Positions 19,126-26,050 of a stretch of 64,000 nucleotides of DNA are shown here, piece after piece (position 1 is the first letter of the stretch; the number at the start of each line of letters is the position of its first letter). This stretch comes from Rhizobiales bacterium Ga0077537 (GTDB lineage Bacteria > Pseudomonadota > Alphaproteobacteria > Rhizobiales > Hyphomicrobiaceae). The stretch is from assembly GCA_001464955.1 (NCBI GenBank), contig LNEM01000036.1, forward strand, positions 62,001 to 126,000, given 5' to 3'. The notes under the pieces were generated by a model. It made no database searches, was not told the DNA's origin, and saw only the letters and a list, made by a program, of their open reading frames with translations. Position numbers and translations under genes: made by a program.

Positions 19126-19487
19126 AAAACGGTCTCCGTAACTTGGTCGCGGGTGCCGGTCGACCGACGGTGGCCGACCAGGCCGTAACGAAGCGCAGGG
19201 GCAGGGTCGCTCGAGTGGGCGGGAAGTGGTCCCGCGCAAAGTCGGTCTTCGCGTATCGGAAAAGGGACAAACCAGTGGAGGTGTCCCCTGCGCACCGATG
19301 GCGGCTAGATGCCACATTCCACCCGATCCAACAAGGGTTTGATGCGACCTGCGGCAGGCTGGCACGGGAGAATGGGCGGCAGTCGGGGGCGGCGTCCCAT
19401 TGCCCTCTGCCGTCGAAGCGGAACGAGGAGGGGCCGGCACGCGATGTGCCGGCCCCCGAAATTCGCCGTCGGATGCCGTCCGAGCCG
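19126..19487. other. 362-bp intergenic region: helicase leader and dctP terminator
   Basis: There is no convincing gene. The right half carries the terminator hairpin of the TRAP operon. The left half is the 5' leader of the helicase, with an inverted repeat GGTCG/CGACC near 19160-19185. A TCCAACAAGG motif at 19327-19336 is shared with the region upstream of dctQ. Confidence 0.6.
19430..19456 (-). terminator. GC-rich terminator hairpin after TRAP operon 1
   Basis: A perfect 11-bp stem GGGGCCGGCAC/GTGCCGGCCCC with a 5-base loop lies about 31 bp beyond the dctP stop. There is no long T-run on the minus strand, so it is either a weak intrinsic terminator or a 3'-end stabiliser. Confidence 0.65.
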
Positions 19488-20474
19488 CTATTTCTTGTAG
19501 GCTTGGAGCACCTCGTCGCCCTTGGCGCCGGCGCGCTTCTTCCAGTCCTCGATCAGCTGTTGACCGATCTTCTCGAGCCCTGATTTCAGCTCGGGACTCG
19601 GCGGCACGACCTGCATGCCCTTGGCCGTGAGCTGATCGACATACCACTGGGCCTTTTCTTCGGCGATCTTCCAGCCCCTGACTTCGGCCGCTGCGGCCGT
19701 CTTGAGGACGGCGTCCTGCTGATCCTTCGGCAGGCCGTTGAATGCGGCCTTGTTCACCATCAGGATGTTCTTCGGGATCCAGCCCTGCACGTCGTACCAG
19801 TGGGTCATGGTCTCCCAGACCTTGCTGTCATAACCCGTCGAGCCGGAGGTCATGAAGGCATTGACGACGCCGGTGGCGAGCGCCTGCGGCAACTCGGCCG
19901 CCTGCACGGTGACGGCCTGAGCCCCCGCCAGTTCGGCGATCCGCGTCGTGCCGACGCTGTAGGCCCGCATCTTGAGGCCCTTCATGTCGTCGACGGTGTT
20001 GATCACCTTCTTGGCGTAGATGCCCTGCGGTCCCCAAGCCACGGCATAGAGGACCATGATCCCCTGCGCGTCGAGCTTCTGCGCCACGGCTGGCTTCTGC
20101 GCCTGCCACAGCTTGAGCGACTGTGCGTAGCTGGTGGCGAGGAACGGGATGGTGTCGAGGCCGAAGACGGGGTCCTCGTTCTCGTGGATCGAGAGCAACA
20201 CCTCACCCATCTGTGCCTGGCCCGTGGCGACCGCCCGCTTGATCTCCGGCGCCTTGAACAGCGACGCTCCCGGATGGACGGTGATCTCGAGCTTGCCATC
20301 GGTCGCCTTCTTCACCTCCTCGGCGAACCACGCGAGGTTCTCGGAGTGATAGTTGGTCGGCGGGTAGGCGGCCGGCAGGTTCCACTTGGTCTGGGCACTT
20401 GCCGGTAGGGCAAGCGCCGACACCGACACAGCGGCGGCTGTGAAAGCGGCAACGAGGGCAGAGTGCAGTGTCAT
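19488..20474 (-). CDS. dctP: TRAP transporter substrate-binding protein DctP
   Basis: Periplasmic solute-binding protein of a tripartite ATP-independent transporter (328 aa). A Sec signal peptide (about residues 1-26, ending ASA-QT) precedes the DctP-type fold, with GEVLLSIHENEDPVFGLDTI and the conserved DDMKGLKMR region near residue 165, where an Arg normally binds the substrate carboxylate. The ATG at 20474 follows GAAGGAGA. It is the last gene of a dctQ-dctM-dctP operon. The substrate is probably an organic acid, but its identity cannot be read from sequence. Confidence 0.94.
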   Translation of the reverse strand: MTLHSALVAAFTAAAVSVSALALPASAQTKWNLPAAYPPTNYHSENLAWFAEEVKKATDGKLEITVHPGASLFKAPEIKRAVATGQAQMGEVLLSIHENEDPVFGLDTIPFLATSYAQSLKLWQAQKPAVAQKLDAQGIMVLYAVAWGPQGIYAKKVINTVDDMKGLKMRAYSVGTTRIAELAGAQAVTVQAAELPQALATGVVNAFMTSGSTGYDSKVWETMTHWYDVQGWIPKNILMVNKAAFNGLPKDQQDAVLKTAAAAEVRGWKIAEEKAQWYVDQLTAKGMQVVPPSPELKSGLEKIGQQLIEDWKKRAGAKGDEVLQAYKK

Positions 20475-20494
20475 GGAGTGGTCTCCTTCAGTCC

Positions 20495-21802
20495 TCAGGC
20501 CGGGAACACGAGCCGAGGCAAGAACATCACGATACTCGGGAAAACGGTCACGATAGCGACGGCCAAAACCAGCAGAAAGAAAAACGGCAGTGCGGCCCAC
20601 GCGACCGTATTGCTGTCTTTCCCGCTCATGGTCTGCAGCACGAAGAGATTGAATCCAACCGGCGGTGAGATTTCGGCCATCTCAACGATGAGGATGAGGA
20701 AAATCCCGAACCACACGAGGTCGAAGCCGGCCTTCTGCACCATCGGCAGCACGACGACTGTCGTCAGCACGATCATCGAGATGCCGTCGAGCGCCGTACC
20801 GAGGATGATGTACATCACCGTCAGCGCCGCGATCAGCATGTAGGGCGACAGTTGCAGCGTGTCGACCCACGCGGCGAGCGCCACGGGGATGCCGGTGTAG
20901 CCCATCGAGGTCGACATGAACGACGCGCCAGCCAGGATCAGCATGATCATGGACGTGAGGCGGGCCGCTCCCATCACGCTGTCCCAGAACGATCTCGGGC
21001 TGAGGACGCCCGACCACCATGCGATGACGAGCGCACCGAGCACGCCCCATGCAGCACACTCCGTCGCGGTCGCCCAGCCCGAGATGAGCACGGCGAAAAC
21101 GAACACGATGAGAAGCGCGCAGGGGATGAGATTGGCCGATTCGCGGATCTTGTCGCGGAACGGCATGGCAGGCTCGCGCGGTGGCATCTTGCTCGGGTTG
21201 AGCAGCGACCAGATCGCGATGTAGCCGGAGTAGAGCGACATCACCAGCAGACCGGGCAGGAAGCCCGCGAGGAAGATCTGCAGGATCGAGACTTCCGCCG
21301 CCACGGCATAGACGATCATCGTGATGGAGGGCGGAATGAGGATGCCGAGCGTGCCGGCGCCGGCGAGCGAGCCGAGCGCGATCTGCTCGGGGTATCCGCG
21401 CTTCTTGAGTTCCGGCAGCGCGATCTTGGCGATCGTGGCGCAGGTCGCCGCCGACGAGCCCGAGACGGCGCCGAAGATGCCGCAACCGAGGACGTTGACG
21501 TGGAGCAGCCGTCCGGGAACCCAGCCGAGCCACGGTGAGAGCCCCCGGAACATTTCCTCGGACAGCCTTGTCCGGAACAGGATCTCGCCCATCCAGATGA
21601 AGAGCGGCAGCGCGGCCAGCTCCCACGAGGCGGCATTTCCCCAGATCTTCGTTGCCAGTACGGAGCCAGCAGGAATGGAGCCGGCGGCGAACTGCATGCC
21701 GACCCACCCGCATGCGAGCAGCGCAATCGCGATCCAGACGCCCGACGCGAGGAAGATGACCAGAAGGACGCTGATCAACAGCGCGATCATGCCGAGTTCC
21801 AT
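20495..21802 (-). CDS. dctM: TRAP transporter large permease DctM
   Basis: The 435-residue membrane subunit that carries out sodium-coupled uptake, with about 12 hydrophobic segments. Family signatures seen are LFIWMGEILFRTRL, the G/S-rich GAVSGSSAATCATIAKIALP loop and ATATECAAWGVLGAL, the TPTEAA-like loop of DctM proteins. It starts at ATG 21802, four bases after the small permease stop, and ends 20 bp before dctP, so all three are cotranscribed. A longer reading from 21898 overlaps dctQ and is rejected. Confidence 0.95.
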   Translation of the reverse strand: MELGMIALLISVLLVIFLASGVWIAIALLACGWVGMQFAAGSIPAGSVLATKIWGNAASWELAALPLFIWMGEILFRTRLSEEMFRGLSPWLGWVPGRLLHVNVLGCGIFGAVSGSSAATCATIAKIALPELKKRGYPEQIALGSLAGAGTLGILIPPSITMIVYAVAAEVSILQIFLAGFLPGLLVMSLYSGYIAIWSLLNPSKMPPREPAMPFRDKIRESANLIPCALLIVFVFAVLISGWATATECAAWGVLGALVIAWWSGVLSPRSFWDSVMGAARLTSMIMLILAGASFMSTSMGYTGIPVALAAWVDTLQLSPYMLIAALTVMYIILGTALDGISMIVLTTVVVLPMVQKAGFDLVWFGIFLILIVEMAEISPPVGFNLFVLQTMSGKDSNTVAWAALPFFFLLVLAVAIVTVFPSIVMFLPRLVFPA

Positions 21803-21806
21803 GCCG

Positions 21807-22352
21807 CTACACTCCCCCGGCCGCGGCGCGTTGGATGACTTCCTCGGCTGTCTTCGGGGGCTCTTTCTCGTAACGCGGCTTGTTGCCGGAGAGCACATGG
21901 ACGAGTTCGTCCATGACGGCGATGAAAAGAATGACGAGCCCGCTCGTAAATCCGAGCTGCGGGATCCACAGCGGCACCACGATCACGCCTGTGGACGTGT
22001 CGTTGATCAGCCATGACGTGTAGGTCATGAGCACGGCCTGCCACGCGAAAAAGCCGGTAAAGATCGCGGCCATCACGAGCGCGAAGATTTCGGCGATCCA
22101 TTTTGCTCTGCCGGTGAGGCGATCCGTGAGGAGGCCGACACGGACCATCTCGCCGGACTTGAAGGTGTGCGCAAGCCCCAGGAAGGCCAGCGATGCCATG
22201 CACCACGAGGCGAAATCGTCACCCGACTTGATGTTGATCCCGAACTCACGGCCGAGCGAGAGGGCCATCATCAGAAGGAACAGCATGATCAGGAAAGCGC
22301 CGGCGAGGTACCCCGCACCCAGATAAAGTCCATCGAGCAGTCTTCTGACCAT
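21807..22352 (-). CDS. dctQ: TRAP transporter small permease DctQ
   Basis: The 181-residue small membrane subunit, with four hydrophobic helices (about residues 10-32, 48-66, 86-108 and 125-148) and the family-typical FLGLAHTFKSGEMVRV segment between helices 2 and 3. It heads the dctQMP operon. Candidate starts are adjacent ATGs at 22355 and 22352 after GAGGGG; an upstream ATG at 22388 would add 12 residues. Its C-terminus is charged and ends four bases before dctM. Confidence 0.9.
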   Translation of the reverse strand: MVRRLLDGLYLGAGYLAGAFLIMLFLLMMALSLGREFGINIKSGDDFASWCMASLAFLGLAHTFKSGEMVRVGLLTDRLTGRAKWIAEIFALVMAAIFTGFFAWQAVLMTYTSWLINDTSTGVIVVPLWIPQLGFTSGLVILFIAVMDELVHVLSGNKPRYEKEPPKTAEEVIQRAAAGGV

Positions 22353-22577
22353 CATCCCCTCGCCTGCCCGTTTCCAAGGCAGTCCCATGCGACGCAGAGC
22401 CCAGGCCCGTACCGAGGCCCTGGACCGCTCACCCTCGGATTAAACGCGAAGTGTCCTAAATCTGCGTGCGTTCGATCGGCCAGATTCGCCCTGTTCCGTC
22501 CACACTCCAACAAGGTTTGGAGCGGCGGCGCGCAGTAGGGTTGCAGTCACTGCATGGCTGGTTGGCGAGGCGCCTGA
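22353..22577. other. intergenic region upstream of dctQ
   Basis: No gene is seen between the dctQ start and the dispersed repeat. The region presumably holds the dctQMP promoter on the minus strand. It contains the perfect inverted repeat at 22505-22522. Confidence 0.5.
22505..22522. promoter_or_regulatory. operator-like inverted repeat upstream of dctQ
   Basis: CTCCAA - six bases - TTGGAG is a perfect inverted repeat about 150 bp upstream of the TRAP operon start. A related 18-mer (ATCCAACAAGGGTTTGAT) lies at 19326-19343 beyond the other end of the operon. It could bind a regulator, but no regulator gene is adjacent. Confidence 0.3.
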
Positions 22578-22730
22578 TGTTCCGGCGCCGATATTTGCTT
22601 CCCTGCGCGACTTGGTCGAGAGCAATTGTCGGCGCCACAGGAACACGAGCAACTGATTGTTTCTAGTGTAGCTTTGCCTCTCACGTTTGGTGACGAGATT
22701 GACCGCAACCGGGTGCCGGACGTCAGAGGC
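22578..22730 (-). repeat. dispersed two-hairpin repeat, copy A
   Basis: This 153-bp element is 86% identical (132 of 153, no gaps) to 40208-40360 on the opposite strand. Read on the minus strand it has a first inverted repeat (22720-22730 with 22676-22686, one mismatch) and a second of 16 bp (22621-22636 with 22584-22599, two mismatches). It starts six bases after the stop of the MscS gene. Confidence 0.85.
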
Positions 22731-22736
22731 GTTACG

Positions 22737-25295
22737 CTAGGCGGTGCCGGTCCCGCCGGTGGAACGCCCGTCTGCAGACGCCTTGGCCTGTTGCTGCTCC
22801 ACCACCCGGGCCGCTGCCGCCTTGATCCAGTCGAGGTCGCGCAGATGCACGTCGACCTGATCGAACGTCTCGAGCAATCCCGCCTCACGAAACGCCTTCA
22901 GGGCGGCGATCCGGATTTCAGATGCAACCCGCCCGCTGGTATACACATCCGCAACGACGGCCCGGATGGTGAAATCGATGCCATTTGCCGAAAAGTCGTC
23001 GCAGGTGATGAACGGCGCCGGGGTCTTGAGAGCGTCCGGGTGAGCATCCGTGACAGCTCGCAGCATGGCGAGCACCGTGTCGGGGTCGGCTGTCGGTGAC
23101 ACGCGGACCTTGACCACGGCACGCCCCATCGGATTGCGATGCGTCCAGTTGAGGACGCGCCCGGTGATGAGTTCCGAGTTCGGTACGATGAGGCTGGCCC
23201 TGTCGAACGTCTCGATCTCGGTCGAGCGTACCGAGATCCGCCGCACATTGCCTTGCTCGTTGCCGACGACGATCCAGTCGCCGACCTTGATCGGGCGTTC
23301 GACGAGCAGGATCAGTCCCGACACGAAATTGTTGACGATCGATTGCAGGCCGAAGCCGATGCCGACCGACAGCGCGCCGGCGACGATCGCTAGGCTCGTG
23401 ATGTCGAGCCCGGCATAGGAAAGCGCGAGCAGAATGGCGAGACCGATGCCGGCATAGCCGATCGACGTGTCGATGGAATTCGCGATGCCGACGTCCATCC
23501 GGGCGCCGGTCAGCACGTTCTCGCGCAGCCATTTCTGGAGGATTCTCGTCAGGAACAGCAGTGTCGTGAACAGCGCGATCGCGATCAGGATGCGCGCCAG
23601 CGAAATGCGGAACTGACCGATTTCGAAGCCGAACAGAAGTGCCTTCCACCAGTCGCGGATGTCCGCGCCTGAAAACCCCCATTGCAACAACAGGACGGGG
23701 AGCGCCAGCACGCCGATCGCGAGTGTAGCGAAGACCTCCACCAGCATCGAGATCTGGCGCTTGCGCCGCGCATCGGTGAGCCCGACGGTGCGCTCGAGGA
23801 AGCCGCTGACGGCGTCGCTGTTGTCGGCCCGCCCGCGGGTCACTGCGCGCACCGCGAGATAGAAGAGCCCGCACGCCGCGAGCACTGTGCCGGAGAGCAC
23901 GACCTGATGAGCGACGAACCGTCCGAGAGCCACGTAGCCGAGCAGGGACGGCACGATGATCATCGCGGCTGTCGCGATCAGCGGCAGCTTGATCCAGAGC
24001 GGGCTCAGCAGAGTGACGGGTTTCGCCACGTAGGCGTGGCCGTTGACGGGCCGGTCAGGCCCGGTCAGCGGCACGAACGGTGTGAGCGCGAGCACAACCA
24101 GCAGCAACGCGAACGCCACGCTCGTCAGGAAGGCTTTCACCACCGTCACGGAGAGCGGCACGTAGAGGATACGGGCCAGTTCGACGAGCACCGAATCGAA
24201 GAGATAGATCGCGACGAACAGCTCGAGCAGGCGCAGGGTCCGCCGTGCAGTCTGATCATCGACGGGGATGAGGCGCCAGGCAGGCGCTCTCGGCGCCAGA
24301 CAGACCTTGAGCAGGGCGCGCGATGCGATGAACACCAGAAGTGCCGACAGCGTCGCATTGGCGAGCGCAATCCAGGGTGCGAACAGCAGATCGAGCCCGG
24401 CTAGCCCGAAGTAGATGACGAGAACCAGAACGACCGGTGCAACCATGCGCAGCGGCGCCATCCACGCGGCCTGCATGGCGCGACGGAAGAACGGAGCCGG
24501 CGGCTCGGGCCTGACGAGGTGCGGCGCGATGGTCCGCCGCGTGAACCAGGTCAGCGCCCCGAAGCTCGCGAGCGCGGCGCCGACGAGCGCCCACAGGCTG
24601 GCCTCTTTCCGGCTGGCCCACGTGAACCAGTCGTTACCATAGTATTTCAGGCGGCCGATGATTATCGGCCACTGGTTGGCGACATTCTGCCAGACGGAGG
24701 GAAGCAGCGGACTGTCGCGGCGTTCGAACAGATTGCGCGTGAACAGTTGGTACCGGATCACCGTGATCCGGTCGATGAGCTGCTTGGCGCGGACCCAGGC
24801 CAGCTCCGTCGTCTTGATTGCCCCGTCGAGCGCCGCCTTCTGTGCCGTCAGCCGTGTTCGCTCGGCTGCAACCGTCGCCGATTCGGCCGGCTGGTCCTTC
24901 GTCGGCGGCGGTCCGAGGCGCTCGATCTGCTTCTCGACTTCCTCGAGTTGCGGCCTGAGCGTCTCCGCCGTCGAGGTCGAATCGTAGATGATCCGCTCGA
25001 CTTCGGTGCGCAGCCGCGCGAGCTCGCTTTCGAGTTCCTTGAGCTGCTGGATCGATTTCTCGGCATTCTCGATGTTTCGCGCAAGCCGTTGTACGGGCTC
25101 GAGCGCTTCGGGCGGCAAGACGGGCGCCGCTGGTTCCGGAGCCGCCGTGGCGGTAGGCGCGGGCGTTGCTGCGGGAGCGGGTGGCGTCGCGGTTCCGCCG
25201 GCTTGTTGCGCCAGTGCGGTGTCGCGCCCGGTTGGGCAAGCCGACATGGCGAACAGGACGGCGAGGAAAACAACCAATATGCGCAGATGCCGCAC
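22737..25295 (-). CDS. DUF3772 / MscS family mechanosensitive ion channel protein
   Basis: An 852-residue inner membrane protein. A signal/lipoprotein-like N-terminus (FAMSAC) is followed by a Pro/Ala linker, a coiled-coil periplasmic domain (about residues 65-185, the DUF3772 region), many membrane helices (about 225-600) and the MscS pore and beta domain (about 610-810), including GIGFGLQSIVNNFVSGLILL and ERPIKVGDWI. It should act as an osmotic safety valve of the large MscK/YbiO-like class. The start is a GTG with GAGG eight bases upstream. The stop TAG lies at the edge of dispersed repeat copy A. Confidence 0.92.
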   Translation of the reverse strand: MRHLRILVVFLAVLFAMSACPTGRDTALAQQAGGTATPPAPAATPAPTATAAPEPAAPVLPPEALEPVQRLARNIENAEKSIQQLKELESELARLRTEVERIIYDSTSTAETLRPQLEEVEKQIERLGPPPTKDQPAESATVAAERTRLTAQKAALDGAIKTTELAWVRAKQLIDRITVIRYQLFTRNLFERRDSPLLPSVWQNVANQWPIIIGRLKYYGNDWFTWASRKEASLWALVGAALASFGALTWFTRRTIAPHLVRPEPPAPFFRRAMQAAWMAPLRMVAPVVLVLVIYFGLAGLDLLFAPWIALANATLSALLVFIASRALLKVCLAPRAPAWRLIPVDDQTARRTLRLLELFVAIYLFDSVLVELARILYVPLSVTVVKAFLTSVAFALLLVVLALTPFVPLTGPDRPVNGHAYVAKPVTLLSPLWIKLPLIATAAMIIVPSLLGYVALGRFVAHQVVLSGTVLAACGLFYLAVRAVTRGRADNSDAVSGFLERTVGLTDARRKRQISMLVEVFATLAIGVLALPVLLLQWGFSGADIRDWWKALLFGFEIGQFRISLARILIAIALFTTLLFLTRILQKWLRENVLTGARMDVGIANSIDTSIGYAGIGLAILLALSYAGLDITSLAIVAGALSVGIGFGLQSIVNNFVSGLILLVERPIKVGDWIVVGNEQGNVRRISVRSTEIETFDRASLIVPNSELITGRVLNWTHRNPMGRAVVKVRVSPTADPDTVLAMLRAVTDAHPDALKTPAPFITCDDFSANGIDFTIRAVVADVYTSGRVASEIRIAALKAFREAGLLETFDQVDVHLRDLDWIKAAAARVVEQQQAKASADGRSTGGTGTA

Positions 25296-25491
25296 GCGTG
25301 GAACCTCGTTGCTTGGTTGAGCGTGGAGCGCTGCGGGGCTTATGGAGGCAACCGCCCCCGCGTATCACTCCGGTCGCCGACCCGGTCGTTGGCGCGGCTT
25401 TGGGCCGCCGGAATGCGGCGATACTGTGTCCGCTGGCGCCGCGAGCGATGGGATCTGCCTGACGGTCCCGGCCTGCCTCGCGACCGCGACG

Positions 25492-25881
25492 CTACTCCGC
25501 GATGGGTTGCGCCGTCCGCCCGAGTGTCCGCGCGGGTCTGCTGAAGACAGGTGCCGACGTCGTCGCACTGGGATCCTCGTCGGCGGCCTCGGTGGCCGTG
25601 TCAGGCTGCCCCTTCCGCTCCCCGATTCCCGTCTCGATGACGACGTCCACCGGTCCGCCGGTCATGACGAGATGTTCGACGCCGTCGCGACGGATGAGCA
25701 GCAGCCTCCGGCGTCCGTCGACGTTGGCATACTCGACGACGGCGAGTCGCTTTTCCGCGCGCGGTCCGAAGAATCCCGCGCCCGGCGCCTTGCCGCCGGG
25801 GTTTCCGAAGTACCAGTAGGCACCGAGCGCACCCGCTGCGAGGAGTGCGAACACGAGCACGTAAGTCAGCAGATCGACCAT
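25492..25881 (-). CDS. FliO-like small membrane protein
   Basis: A 129-residue protein with one N-terminal helix (about 5-25) and a cytoplasmic segment RRRLLLIRRDGVEHLVMTGG-PVDVVIE that matches the FliO core ("l..lrr.nvehLvl.GGp.dvvvE"). A Ser/Thr/Pro-rich tail follows. FliO proteins assist flagellar export gate assembly, but no flagellar genes are nearby. In many Hyphomicrobiales a FliO-like gene sits divergently from cckA exactly as here, so it may have a separate role. The start ATG follows GCGAGG. Confidence 0.75.
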   Translation of the reverse strand: MVDLLTYVLVFALLAAGALGAYWYFGNPGGKAPGAGFFGPRAEKRLAVVEYANVDGRRRLLLIRRDGVEHLVMTGGPVDVVIETGIGERKGQPDTATEAADEDPSATTSAPVFSRPARTLGRTAQPIAE

Positions 25882-25965
25882 GAGGCCTCGCTTGTCCGTT
25901 CCTCGGGCCGGCGATCACGTGCCGTGCCGCCGCGTCCCATTGCGACGCACGTCGATAACAGAAGT

Positions 25966-25981
25966 TTAGGCGACTTTTAAC
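25966..25981. promoter_or_regulatory. CtrA-like binding site between FliO-like gene and cckA
   Basis: TTAG-N7-TTAAC fits the CtrA consensus TTAA-N7-TTAAC with one mismatch. It lies 70 bp before the cckA start and 84 bp before the FliO-like start, in a locally AT-rich patch. This is a short, degenerate motif, so the call is tentative. Confidence 0.4.
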
Positions 25982-26050
25982 TTTAATGATCGAGTTGTTG
26001 ACGGACTTGAGGCGTGTGCGCCTCGCGTGACTACACGGAGGAGTTTGCTG

